Made by a program: the position numbers and the translations under genes. Under the pieces are notes generated by a model. The model was not told where the DNA came from. It was given only the letters and a program-made list of their open reading frames with translations, and did not search any database. A stretch of DNA of 64,000 nt, taken from the NCBI GenBank assembly GCA_036426205.1, contig CM071569.1, forward strand, positions 285,442,418 to 285,506,417, given 5' to 3'. Below are positions 1-9,779 of this stretch, one piece after another. The DNA comes from Ascaphus truei. Lineage: Eukaryota > Chordata > Amphibia > Anura > Ascaphidae. Each line of letters begins with the position of its first letter. Position 1 is the stretch's first letter.

Positions 1-82
1 AAGGTGATACTTATGCAAACACATAAAACAGGTGCTGCTATGACCCGGTGAGGATTGCTCTGTCAGTCCTCATGTTGAGAAG
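1..82 (-). other. flank of the Penelope insertion, possible gag continuation
   Basis: Short stretch left of the inverted-arm element. Read on the minus strand, joining the gag sequence that stops near 4020 to this flank could continue a gag-like reading for a few codons (inference, weak). It soon meets a stop. No other feature is visible. Confidence 0.25.
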
Positions 83-874
83 TAGGGATGAATCTCCGGG
101 AAGCGCAGAGATATGTGAAAACAAAAATGTATATAGATAGTGCAATATTGTAGTGACAAATTAAATAAATTGGTGATCTAATGCAGATGTACTCACAAGT
201 TGAGAAGATTTTAAAGGCACGTAAAGGTATCTTTCCCAGAGTATGATGATGTCACACTGTATTCAGGAATCAATCTCAGCCCCATATAGAATCCAAGAGA
301 CCTTAGAAAAGAAGACTGGACATAGCGCAGATGATAACCAAGAATTTATAAAAGGTAAGTGAAAGGTATTACACTCACATGATTTCAAAAGTTTAAAGCA
401 TTTCGATCACACGCAGTGGATCTCAGAGCCGGATAGATGGGGTATCTGGTTTCCCTCCTTCCGTGGCGTGGTGTCACTGGTTTTGCGTTCCCACTGCACA
501 GGAAGTGATGTCATCAGTTTCCAGGAGTTCCGGCAGTAGTACAAGCGTCACTTTACGCGTTTCATCTCATCGATTTCATCAGAGTGACTTTGTGATGGGT
601 TGGGGATGCATATATACCCCTAGTTAGTTCCCATTGGTGGATGGCTAAGGATTTTAATGGGTTAACGATTAAAATGAGTGGATAACATGGGATAGAAAGA
701 CATGTAATTAATCCTCTGCATCTTACATATGCAAAGGTCAAAAAAAAATACAATCAATCAATGTTTGAAATTTAATGCAGAAAGAATGATCTTTAAAAAT
801 GCTCATGCATAAATATATATATAAAAAAATGTTAAATAAACATTATAAAATATAAAAACAGGTGTATATAAAAT
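83..874 (-). repeat. left arm of inverted terminal repeat (downstream pLTR)
   Basis: Reverse complement of 3216-4019 over nearly its whole length, with scattered substitutions and short indels. It has the same orientation as the minus-strand Penelope coding body, so it should be the 3' pLTR. It carries a decayed hammerhead motif at 547-588. Confidence 0.8.
547..588 (-). ncRNA. hammerhead ribozyme motif, decayed copy
   Basis: On the minus strand, CTGATGA (582-576) is followed by a 12-nt stem-II segment, then GAAACGCGTA. The stem-I strands GTCACT and AGTGAC can pair, but one base is out of register compared with the copy in the right arm, where stem I is 7 perfect pairs. The core residues are retained. 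Homologous to the motif at 3509-3551. Confidence 0.6.
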
Positions 875-1129
875 GGGCAGTAGGTGAAACAATATAATTA
901 GAACAGGGAAACTAGCTAATTATAAAGCATAGTTGATTCATAGGAATAGATGAAATCTATGTGGAAACAAGAAACGGGCATAAGTACATTATAAAAAGGT
1001 TTCAAATCAAATTCCAAATTCAGACCAGAGGGAGACAAGGTTTTTAGTTTCGAAACATCCAATTATGATTTCTCTATTATCAGTGCTTTATCTCTATTGC
1101 CTCCTCTCCAGTGGGGCATAACCTGTTCG

Positions 1130-2850
1130 ATGGCTTTAAAATTTTAACCCTTTAGGATCTGAATTGTGTGATAAATAAAATGGGTTTGAAACACTGTGTT
1201 GTGGTCAATTTTCTTTTATGTTTCCTATGGTTCCAATATACGGGTTTTTAAAGAGTAATAGTTTCCCAATATATTGTAGACCACATTCACATTCTGTAAA
1301 TAGATTACAAAATTGGACCTACAATTTAAATGTTGTGTTTATTTTGTAGCTTTTTGTGTAGTATTAGAATGAAAGCTATCAATAATATTGAGACTATATT
1401 TGCAGGCAGTACAGTATTTTACAATTGAAAAAAACCTTTTGGGGGGTCCAACCAGGTTGGATTGCTGTTTAAACCAACTTTTTAGCGCACTTGGTGCTAC
1501 CTTATTTTAATGTTAGGTGCTTTTCTATATATCATTTGAACCTTGTCGGGTAGAAGAGTCTAGGATAGGGTAATTTTTAAGAATAGGCCAGTGAGAGTTT
1601 AGTATTTATTAATTCAGTGCTCTCTATTGTATTGTGTAACAATGGTACCTTGATGAGTGTACTATTAGTGCCCTTACTTTTGGGACCAGCATGGATTCTC
1701 TTGGTGTACACTTTGTCTTAAGCCAAAGCTTTCTGGATGACATCCTGATTATAATTCCTCTCCACAAACTTTTTCTGGACAGCACGTTGGATTGCTCCTC
1801 AAACACTGTATCCGTGCAATTACGTTTCAGTCTGCAGTATTGACCATATGGTATATTATAATCCATTTATTCAAATGGCAACTAGACTGTAGGATGTAGT
1901 TGTTAGCTCCACGTCTTTGAAATTTTTTTTTGTTTGATAACATTGTTATCCAAAAATATAGTAAGGTCCAGAAAGTTTATGGATGTTTTACTTATGGTGG
2001 AAGTGAATTAAGATTAAACTCATTGTTATTGAGGTACTGGAGGAATATAAATCTAGGTCCTCCAATGTACCCTTCCACACAAAAATGATATCATTATGAA
2101 TCTCCGCCCAGGTACCAAATTCGCGTCCAGACCTGCCCAGGACCATATATACAGATTTTCCCAAAGGGCCATTAATAAGTTCGCATAGGCTGGCGCGGAA
2201 TTTGGTCCCATAGCGGTTCCACATAATTGCAGAAAAAAAATCATCACAAAACCAAAAGAAATTCTTATTCAAAACAATGGATACATTTAATAATGAACTC
2301 TATCTGTGCTTCTGGAATTCTCCCTCTTTTTCGACAGAAAGAATTGGACAGCCCTACATCCATCAGTGTGTCTTATAGATGTATATTAGCGCTGTCAATC
2401 TGTGGTGACCAATATATAATATCCTGCCATTGGATATCCCTGAGAAAACATAATTACGTCTCTGGTATCTTTGATATAAGATTTTTGTGTTTTACAATAT
2501 CCTGTAATAACTGTCGATAAATTCAGACAGATTGGCAGTTAGTGACCCTATGCCTGAATTATTGGTTCTCTGGTGGGTTGTGTAAGGCTCTTATGAATAT
2601 TTTGGTAGAAAATAGAAGACGGGGAATACTGGGTCCTCAACATTTAGGAACTGAAACTCATGTTCTTCCAGTATTCCCCGTCTTCTCCATCCTCAGCAGA
2701 GACTGCAATTCTATTTTGTATAGGTTGGTAGGTTGCCTTTAGTTTTAGGTAGGTAGTAGTATCTCCAAAATATTTTTGGACTCAAGCATAATAGCTATGG
2801 TCCATAATTACAACACCCCCTCCCTTATCTGCAGGTTTTATTACAATTGT
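1130..2850 (-). pseudogene. Penelope-like reverse transcriptase / GIY-YIG remnant
   Basis: Minus-strand fragments appear in the order expected of a Penelope-like ORF. Near 2850-2790 is VIKPADKGGGVVIMD, the conserved N-terminal motif of these RTs. Near 2230-2160 is AMGPNSAPAYANLLMALWE, matching the conserved GTxMG..xAPxYANL block. Near 2100-2060 is FVWKGT, preceded by a catalytic-box region whose FIDD-like reading is broken by a one-base deletion. At 1866-1624 is the IPYGQYCRLKRNCTD linker. Around 1400-1230 is a strongly decayed GIY-YIG endonuclease (FVIYL, then YNILG-like). Several stops and frameshifts separate these blocks. RT and GIY-YIG together are diagnostic of the Penelope superfamily. 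No function is expected. Confidence 0.8.
2615..2685. repeat. 18-bp inverted repeat (hairpin) inside the Penelope remnant
   Basis: GAAGACGGGGAATACTGG at 2615-2632 is the exact reverse complement of 2668-2685. It lies in the 5' half of the RT remnant. It may be a local inversion-duplication; no role can be assigned. Confidence 0.7.
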
Positions 2851-3215
2851 TTATCTGCTGTGAGTTCCTCAAGAGCAGTTCTCTCCTCCCTTGTAAGTTA
2901 TTGTGCTGTCTGTCTTTTTACTTATTTTCTAGATCTTTTGTAACTAATTGAAGAACACCTCCAATGGTTCCCTTTAGCAAATTTGAGGGGAAAAAACTGA
3001 GATTTGGGTTTAAATTTGGAAGTACAAATTCAGAGGTGCTAGAATCTATAGCTTTTTTGTTGTGTTATCTGTGCCAGTTCCTGGTTTCTGCATCTTTATT
3101 AGCAAAAAATCTTTTTAATGTAAGTGTTCTCAGAAACTTATGTGTGTCAACATAAAGAGCAAATTTATTTGGTCCAATAGTGGGAGCAAAAGTAAGTAGG
3201 TAAAAATATAAAGTT

Positions 3216-4019
3216 TTTTATATACACCTGTTTTTATATTTTTATAATGTTTATTTAAACATTTTTTATATATATATTTATGCATGAGCATTTTTAAAGA
3301 TACATTTCTGCATTAAATTTCAAACATTGATTGATTGTATTATTTTTTGGACCTTTGCATATGTAAGATGCAGAGGGATTAATTACATGTCTCTTTCTAT
3401 CCCATGTGTATCCACTCAGTTTAATCGTTAACCCAATTAAAATCCAGTTAGCCATTCACCAATGGGAACTAAGCTAGGGGTATATATGCATCCCACACCC
3501 ATCACAAAGTCACTCCTGATGAAATCGATGAGATGAAACGCGTAGAGTGACGCTTGTACTACTGGCCGGAACTCCTGGAAACTGATGACATCACTTCCTG
3601 TGCAGTTGGAACGCAAACCAGTGACACGCACGCCACGGAAGGAGGGGAACCAGATACACCATCTATCCGGCTGCTGAGATCCACTGCGTGTGATCGAAAT
3701 GCTTTTAAACTTTTGAAATCATGTGAGTGTAATACCTTTCACTTACCTTTTATAAATTCTTGGTATACAGTCTGCGCTATGTCCAGTCTTCTTTTCTAAG
3801 GTCTCTTGGATTCTATATGGGGCTGAGATTGATTTCCTGAATACAGTGTGACATCCATACTCTGGGAAAGATACCTTTACGTGCCTTTAAATCTTCTCAC
3901 ACTTGTGAGTACATCTGCATTAGATCAGCCAATTTATTTAATTTGTCACTACAATATTGCACTATCTATATACATTTTTGTTTTCACATATCTCTGCGCT
4001 TCCCGGAGATTCATCCCTA
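3216..4019 (+). repeat. right arm of inverted terminal repeat (upstream, inverted pLTR)
   Basis: Inverted copy of 83-874. It is opposite in orientation to the Penelope coding body and contains the better preserved hammerhead motif at 3509-3551. It ends at 4019, exactly where readable gag sequence of the host LTR element stops. Confidence 0.8.
3509..3551 (+). ncRNA. hammerhead ribozyme (type I topology, zero-loop stem III)
   Basis: Stem I: GTCACTC (3509-3515) pairs perfectly with GAGTGAC (3545-3551), 7 bp. Core: CTGATGA (3516-3522) and GAAA (3535-3538). Stem II: an unpaired A, then ATC/GAT closing a 5-nt loop (3523-3534). Stem III is the self-complementary ACGCGT (3538-3543) with no loop. The predicted cleavage is after A3544 (GUA, an NUH site). 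All invariant core residues are present. Known hammerheads with such short stem III, including those of Penelope-like elements and newt satellite DNA, work best as dimers, and a palindromic ACGCGU allows exactly that. Activity is inferred. Confidence 0.8.
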
Positions 4020-4850
4020 TGAGCTGCTCCTGAAAGATGTGGTCCAGCCGGCGTTGGTAAGTCCTGGCCTCAGAGCCTTCCACCCAGTGTAACCCGTACA
4101 AAGCCATGCGGGTCACATAAGTGACATAGGTCTCTTGAGGGTGCCTCTCCTCCAGCCGGAATTTACCCCGGTAAGCTTCAGGGGTAAAACCATGCTGAAA
4201 TAGCAAAAGTTCTTTCAGGTGGTCATAGTCATCAGCATACTCCTCTGTAAGCGCCATCAATGGCTGCTTAGCCAAGCCGGAGAGTAGCGGGTCCAAGCGT
4301 GCAACCCTATGCTCGGGGAGCACCTTGTACCGCCGGCACTGCGTCTCGAAGTTCCTTAAAAACATGTCGATCTGATCAGTGCCTTCCACGTACCTGGTGA
4401 GACTGTGCTTGTCCAGTTGGAGTTCATCTTTGCGGGTTTGGACCGGGGGGCAATAAGCGGGTCTGTTCACTGCCATTGAGATAAACTTTAGCCGCTCCTC
4501 CGCTGTCCCTCGGTCTCCCCATGTTGTAATCAGTGCCAACATTTCAGGGGTAAACAGACTGGTGGCCGCAGCCATCAGTACCCCTCGTGTTGCACTTGGC
4601 CCGGGAGGTGCACTTGTCCCCTCCCGGGATCCTGCCGCTCCGGCACCGGGTTCAGTCCCTGATCTCCGGGCGGCTGTACAAGAGCAAGCTGAGCCGTATC
4701 CTGAGACTCTGCCCGCTCGGCTTCATGTGCTGTGATTGCGGCAACCATGTCCTCGACATCCTGGTCCACATATTCCAGTCCCTATTCACGGCACTTGTCC
4801 TTTAGCTGACTTCTAGTTTTCAGGTAATAGACACTCTCCGCTTCACTCAT
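4020..4850 (-). pseudogene. LTR-retrotransposon gag (SCAN/Gmr1-like capsid), interrupted
   Basis: Gag of a Metaviridae-type element. An ATG at 4850 opens MSEAESVYYLKTRSQLKDKC, resembling a SAP-like N-terminus. An in-frame TAG at 4784-4782 follows. The same frame continues (GLEYVDQDVEDMVAAI...) to a stop at about 4577. A second frame begins at an overlapping ATG (4575) and gives about 185 residues, including a capsid-like region with FLRNFETQCRRY, the RVARLDPLLSG segment and GFTPEAYRGKFR. The last two resemble the Gag region from which vertebrate SCAN domains derive. Reading stops at 4020, where the Penelope arm begins. The stop codon, frame change and insertion mean it is not functional. The tRNA-Leu-type primer site just upstream (5007-5024) confirms the orientation. 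Confidence 0.7.
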
Positions 4851-5006
4851 GGTTCTGGGTCGCAGCAGGTGAGGTGGTGTGACAACTTGCGTTACTTGTT
4901 GCACTAACGTGTGTTCAATATCTTTAGACCCAGGAACTCGCAATTACCATCGAGTCCCCACTAGATCACAGTACCCCACAGAATACTGTAATCTAGGTCC
5001 AGTTCA

Positions 5007-5024
5007 ATCCCGCCGCTGCCACCA
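5007..5024 (-). other. primer-binding site, tRNA-Leu type
   Basis: On the minus strand TGGTGGCAGCGGCGGGAT is complementary to the 3' end of vertebrate tRNA-Leu (T arm, acceptor GCTGCCA plus CCA), with one mismatch to the form I know. It lies between the putative 5' LTR and the gag start, the position of a minus-strand primer site. Confidence 0.7.
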
Positions 5025-5668
5025 GTTTTATTAATACGCCTGTGACGATAGCCTACACAGGTCTATTAATCTTACACAAAAATAACTGGGTTTGAACTGA
5101 ACGAGGCTTAAGATATAATAAAGTGATTTTATTCCTTAGGATAGGTGAACACACGAAATAATGCAGTAACAAGACAAGAAGTACACTTACTTAGGGGTTG
5201 GGGAATGAGAAGTTTGATGTTGCATTCCTCTTCAGCAATCAGGTAATCATTCCGGTTATATCAGGTAACCATATCAGCCAACGAGGACGACCAACAGACA
5301 GATAAGACAAGACAAAGGATATATGGGGAACAGCAGTTTATAAACCTTTTGTCCCTCTATCCTTAACCTTAAGTACCTGTGATTGGTTTTCAATTACCTC
5401 CAGCCAATCTTTGATGGGGGAACACATTTTAGTACATGCCCCCTGCTAGCTGGCACAGGCGCAGTAGAACTTTGGGGTCTCATTTCTGTAGCCCACCTAT
5501 GCAACTGGAATGCCAGCCAGTCTACCCATCTGGATCTCTGACAGGATAACCTTTGTTGGAAGGTGATAAATGGGACACTTAAAAACTGCTCTGGTATGAG
5601 CCTCCTCCGCCCTCAAATAGACAGGGAGGGTGATAAAACCCTTTGAACAAAACTTAAGTCCTAGACAT
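5025..5668 (-). repeat. putative 5' LTR of the gag element
   Basis: Follows the primer site directly. On the minus strand it contains AATAAAATCACTTTATTA near 5135-5115 and ends in AATAAAAC before TGGTGG. The outer boundary near TGTCTAGGAC (about 5668) is a guess from the TG rule; no second LTR is present to confirm it. Confidence 0.5.
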
Positions 5669-6765
5669 TGGGGCCATCTGCTATCCTGGTATGGAAAGGA
5701 ATTTCCTCTGGGTCTTTGTCCATACCTTGGGACACAGCATTAAACATAAAACATAAACGTATTAAAATATCCGGTTCTGTTGGGTCTAGAAGAACCAAAC
5801 TTCCCAGTTCTCATGGCCGGAACTGGGACACCATATGGTCCAAAAAGCGACTTGCTACGACCTACGGAATCGGAGATACACAAATGCACATTAATAATTT
5901 TTCATTTTAATACAAAAATCTCCGCTAAAAAAAGAAATCTCAGCTTTTCACTAAATCCCCATTGAAAACAACGGGCTTCTCCACCGTAGACTTTCAATGG
6001 TAAATAGCCGCCATTGAGGTCAATGGGGTTTCTCCGCCATTGAAGTCTACGGGAAAAGTCCCGAACTTTCAAGGGGGTCTATACTCCGTCGGGTTGGTCC
6101 AGCAGGGTCAAGTATGGTTCTGCAGTGATGCCGGAGCAGTGACTGCAGACACCCCAAACCTTGATCCGCTGGGCCCCCCGGAACCGGAGATATCGAGTAC
6201 CAAAATACAGCATTACATACTTAGTCATTTTTCTGAGCCGTTTCTGCCGCCGCCGGCAAAGCCTATGGCGCGACCCGTTCTTCTTGGTTCGACCCTTATC
6301 GGGGGTCCAGGATTTGGGGACCCAGTTGTGGTCGAGTGGGGGGAAGCCTAGGAACTAGGGGCAAAAAGAATTTTATTCCTAGGGGCCCTAGAACTGTTTA
6401 TTCCCACGCCACTTGACGTTGACCTTGACTTGTAAGTCCTCAAAGCTCTCCTATTGAAAATGTATCCGCTTTGTGGTTTGCGGTCTGCACGGCAGCCAAC
6501 TTGTTCTTCGAAAGTTACCTCGAGGAACCTCCATTGAAGTCGATGGGCCCATTGACTTTCAATGGGAAACCGCCGCTCTCCCTCTCGGACGCCACCTGCT
6601 GGTCTTTACAGGAAACAGGACTAAAACAACAAGATTCTCCATTAGAATGCATGGAGCCCTAATGGCGGCCAATGGGGACCTGCAAAATGGTGCCTGAAAA
6701 GGCGGGAAAACTTCACAAAGAGCTATAATCATTAAAGGACTATTAACCCTTGTGCTCCCGGTTGG
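5669..6765. other. non-coding interspersed sequence
   Basis: No convincing coding region. Contains several variants of CCATTGAAGTCAATGG-like words in both orientations (5960-6050, 6530-6570), probably parts of an unidentified interspersed repeat. From about 6750 the sequence resembles 48740-48960. Confidence 0.4.
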
Positions 6766-6965
6766 ATTCTAGTGTGTGTGTGATGCAGACACTGATTAAA
6801 CCAGACATTACAATGGAACAGGGGAACAGGGAATACAGGCACATGTCATTACAGGGGTTAAATCACTGTTCTGGGTCTTAGCCCAGTTAACCCTTTGACT
6901 CCCGGGTAAGGTCAGGGGATGGCCAAATGGGGTGTAACCCCTTTAATCCCGGGCCACCCCCTTTC
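6750..6965 (-). repeat. duplicated block shared with 48740-48960
   Basis: Shares the CCAGTTAACCC...CCC word and the following GATGGCCAAA/GGTGGCCAAA segment with 48850-48940 in the same direct order. In both places it lies next to the duplicated gene-family units, on their 3' side, so it is probably part of the duplicated segment. Confidence 0.5.
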
Positions 6966-7110
6966 TCCCTCTACAGTACTGTCACTGTGGGGATAGAGAT
7001 TTGTGTGTGCGTGTGTGTACTGTCACTGTGGGGGTAGAGGTGTCTGTGTGTGTGTGTACTGTCACTGTGGGGGTAGACGTGTGTGTGTGTGTGTGCTCTG
7101 TCACTGGGAA
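6965..7110. repeat. GT-rich microsatellite with interspersed CACTGTGGGG units
   Basis: Runs of TG/GT separated by copies of GTACTGTCACTGTGGGGGTAG. The same mixture occurs at 51565-52120, also 3' of a copy of the gene family. Confidence 0.9.
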
Positions 7111-7119
7111 GTAGGAGAA

Positions 7120-7555
7120 TACACAAACTGATGCTGAAATGCTTTTTTATTGCAAAGTAAAAGGGAAAAGCAGCGTACAAATGATCTTTGTGATTATACG
7201 GTTACAGACAGAGGAAGAAACCCTTCTCAGCACTGACAGTGTGACACAGACACAGATATTAGGTATACTGTCAGCACACGCACGGTTATTAGTAGCATGT
7301 TCTTCTCATGTGTATGTGTGACATGCTGAGTCTCACTCACTAAAGCACACACTCACATTAGTGCATGTTAGTACTAGTCACGTCAGTGACACTAGCGTGT
7401 GCTAAATCTCTGGCGTGGATTAGTGAGGGAGACCCTTTTATCTTCATATTACAGTCTGTCTCATTGTAACAGTGATCTCTCATTTCTATCATTATTATTT
7501 CATGGATAAAGCAGGAAATCAGGAGATTTAGGAAACACCATAAAAGCAGCGTGAC
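7120..7555 (-). repeat. 3' flank of gene-family copy A (duplicated)
   Basis: Nearly identical to 52135-52570, and similar to the reverse complement of 23840-24300 and of 52884-53190. It is the constant 3' flank of every copy of the unrecognised gene family. A short palindrome-like word, TGTTAGTACTAGTCACG followed by TCAGTGACACTAGCG, lies near 7366-7396. Confidence 0.85.
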
Positions 7556-7574
7556 ATGTATACTGTCCTTATAC

Positions 7575-7812
7575 AGAGAGAGCAGTGTTACAGGGCATTG
7601 TCCTTATACAGAGAGCGCAGTGTTACAGGACATTGTCCTTATACAGAGAGCGCAGTATTACAGGACATTGTCCTTATACAGAGAGAGCAGTGTTACAGGG
7701 CATTGTCCTTATACAGAGAGCGCAGTGTTACAGGACATTGTCCTTTTATAGAGAGCGCAGTGTTACAGGGCATTATCCTTATACAGAGAGCGCAGTGTTA
7801 CAGGACATTGCA
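7575..7812 (-). repeat. 35-bp minisatellite
   Basis: About seven copies of a 35-bp unit containing CATTGTCCTTATACAGAG and CGCAGTGTTACAGG, varying by substitution. A three-copy version is at 52590-52695 and a degenerate inverted version at 23530-23830, always 3' of the last exon of the gene family. Open frames across it are a by-product of the repeat. Confidence 0.95.
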
Positions 7813-7835
7813 AAGCTCATGTGTAATGCGCAGAG

Positions 7836-7841
7836 TTTATT
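7836..7841 (-). terminator. polyadenylation signal overlapping the stop codon
   Basis: AATAAA on the minus strand overlaps the TAA stop (7842-7840) of the last exon, predicting an extremely short 3' UTR. The same overlap is at 52718-52723 in copy C. Confidence 0.6.
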
Positions 7842-8119
7842 AACGCCCCAGGCCCAACCCCGCAAGAAGATTATCAAGTAAAGGAATATCTCTGCTCTCT
7901 AAATCACTGTCACGTTTTCCCTTTCCACGGATATTTGATAGTTTCCACAACGCATCCGATTGTTCTTTAGTAAGTCCTTTTCCTTTTCTCTTTGTATGAC
8001 CCGCCCGCGTCTCCCGTGTGAGAAGAGATTGTACTTCTTCCAGGAGACCTGCCAGTCTCTTCATGCGATTTCCCTGCTCATTCTCCTCTCTCTTGGTCTC
8101 CAACATCTGATCTTCTTCA
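7840..8119 (-). pseudogene. last exon of unrecognised gene family, copy A
   Basis: The exon opens after a good acceptor (TTGTTGTCTTCTTCTCTAG, ending at 8120) and reads 92 codons to a TAA at 7842-7840. The product contains EEDQMLETKREENEQ, a leucine-rich RLAGLLEEVQSLLTRE, basic stretches (TKRKGKG, IRGKGKR) and the ending DIPLLDNLLAGLGLGR. I do not recognise it. The C-terminal block (DLESRDIPLLDNLL) is shared with copy C, and in broken form with copy B. Dibasic sites would suit a peptide precursor (inference). The upstream exons are missing: homology to copy B ends near 8660, just before the place of the ATG exon. By itself this copy is therefore a truncated gene, although the exon is open. Confidence 0.5.
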
Positions 8120-8239
8120 CTAGAGAAGAAGACAACAAACTGATGTCAGGAAATGTCCCCCGGGCAGTCATGGGGCAAATATTTCCCACAGATTTAACCC
8201 ATTCACTGCCACAGGGGCAAGTAAAGAATTGCAGAGCAT

Positions 8240-8570
8240 TATAATAACACACAGAGCGATATAATAACACGCAGAGAGATATAATAACACGTAGAGAGTT
8301 ATAATAACACGCAGAGAGTTATAATAACACGCAGAGAGATATAATAACACGTAGAGAGTTATAATAACACGTAGAGCGATATAATAACACGCAGAGAGAT
8401 ATAATAACAAACAGAGATATATAATAACACGCAGAGATATATAATAACAAACAGAGATATATAATAACAGGCAGAGAGATATAATAACAAGCAGAGATAT
8501 AATAACACGCATAGAGATATAATAACACGCAGAGATATAATAACAAGCAGAGAGATATAATAACACGTAA
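8240..8570 (-). repeat. 20-bp satellite in the intron of copy A
   Basis: About 16 copies of ATAATAACACGCAGAGAGAT and variants, with substitutions and a few short indels. It is the reverse complement of the satellite at 62580-64000 and of the degenerate array at 21110-23080, which sit in the equivalent intron of copies D and B. Confidence 0.95.
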
Positions 8571-8574
8571 GGCA

Positions 8575-8660
8575 GGCTGTTTATGGAACAAGCACAGGAG
8601 GGTTAATATCAGTTACAGGTTAATATCAGATACGCATCACATGAAGGATCCCCGGCTACA
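8575..8660 (-). repeat. 5' part of the last intron of copy A, truncated
   Basis: Reverse complement of 21020-21115 (copy B intron) and similar to 62460-62560 (copy D). Homology stops at about 8660 and a GT microsatellite follows, marking the breakpoint of the duplicated unit. Confidence 0.75.
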
Positions 8661-8829
8661 ATCTGTGTGTGTGTGTATTGTCACTGTTGGGTCACCTGCC
8701 TGATTCTGAGTGTGTACTACCACTGAGGGGTTATCATTGTGCTGATTTGTGTGTGTACTTGAACTCAGAGCTAAAACAAACCCGTGTTTACTGTGTCACT
8801 GTGGGTGTGTAATTATGTGTGTGACGGGG

Positions 8830-9575
8830 TTAATGAGCCTGTGTGTGTGTGGCAGAGTAAGGGTTACTGAGGCAGTGTTCCTGGCAGTGAAGGGGTTACT
8901 TGTCTGTCTAGTAGTGGAGGGGGTTACTGAGCGTGTGTCTGGTAGTGAAGGGGTTACTGAGCCTGTGTGTGGCAGTGAAGGGGTTACTGAGCCTGTGTGT
9001 GGCAGTGAAGGGGTTACTGAGATGGGGTTACGGAGACTGTGTGTGGCAGTGAAGGGGTTACTGAGCCTGTGTTCCTGGCAATGAAGGGGTTACTGAGCCT
9101 GTGTTCCTGGCAATGAAGGGGTTATTGAGCCAGTATGGCAGTGATGGAGTTATTGAGCCTCTGTGTGGCAGTGAAAGGGTTACTGAGCCTGTATTCCTGG
9201 AAGTAAAGGGGTTACTTGTCTGTACAGCAGTGAAGGGGTTACTGAGCCTGTGTGTGGCAGTGAAGGGGTTACTGAGCCTGTGTGTGGCACTGACAGGGTT
9301 ACTGAGCCTGTGTGTTGCAGTGAAGGGGTTAATGAGCCAGTGTGTGGCAATGACAGGGTTACTGAGCCAGTGTGTGGCAGTGAAGGGGTTACTGAGCCTG
9401 TGTGTGGCAGTGACAGGGTTACTGAGCCTGTGTGTGGCAGTGACAGGGTTACTGAGCCTGTGTGTGGCAGTGACGGGGTTACTGAGCCTGTGTGTGGCAG
9501 TGACAGGGTTACTGAGCCGGTGTCTGGTAGTGACAGGGTTACTGAGCCTGTGTGTGGCAGTGACAGGGTTACTGA
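8830..9575 (+). repeat. 30-bp minisatellite (GGGTTACTGAGCCTGTG unit)
   Basis: About 24 copies of a 30-bp unit made of GGGTTACTGAGCCTGTGTG plus TGGCAGTGACA or GTGAAG variants. The unit length is a multiple of three, which explains long open frames here; they are not genes. Copies at 9240-9570 are more regular than those at 8850-9240. Confidence 0.95.
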
Positions 9576-9735
9576 ATTTTTTATATGTATTCGGGGGGTG
9601 TGGGGTATTTTTTATATGTATTTGGGGGGTGTGGGGTATTTTTTATATGTATTCGGGGGGCGTGGGGGTATTTTTTATATGTATTCGGGGGGTGTGGGGT
9701 ATTTTTTATATGTATTCGGGGGGCATGGGGGTCCA
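9576..9735 (+). repeat. about 32-bp minisatellite (TTTTTTATATGTATTCGG unit)
   Basis: Five copies of a T-rich/G-rich unit (TATTTTTTATATGTATT then CGGGGGGTGTGGGG). It abuts the previous array directly. Confidence 0.95.
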
Positions 9736-9779
9736 GTATTGTGTCCAGTATTTTTGGGTAAGCCACCTGGCAACCCTGG

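Larger units (their letters stand above)
83..4019 (-). mobile_element. Penelope-like retroelement with inverted terminal arms
   Basis: A minus-strand Penelope-like coding body (about 2850 down to 1130) lies between two roughly 0.8-kb arms in inverted orientation, 83-874 and 3216-4019. Both arms end outward at the same TAGGGATGAATCTCCGG sequence. Penelope-like elements are known to carry terminal repeats (pLTRs) in direct or inverted orientation and to contain hammerhead ribozymes; both properties are seen here. The element interrupts a minus-strand LTR-element gag that is readable from 4850 to 4020, so it is the younger insertion. All coding domains are broken, so it is a dead copy. Confidence 0.75.
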
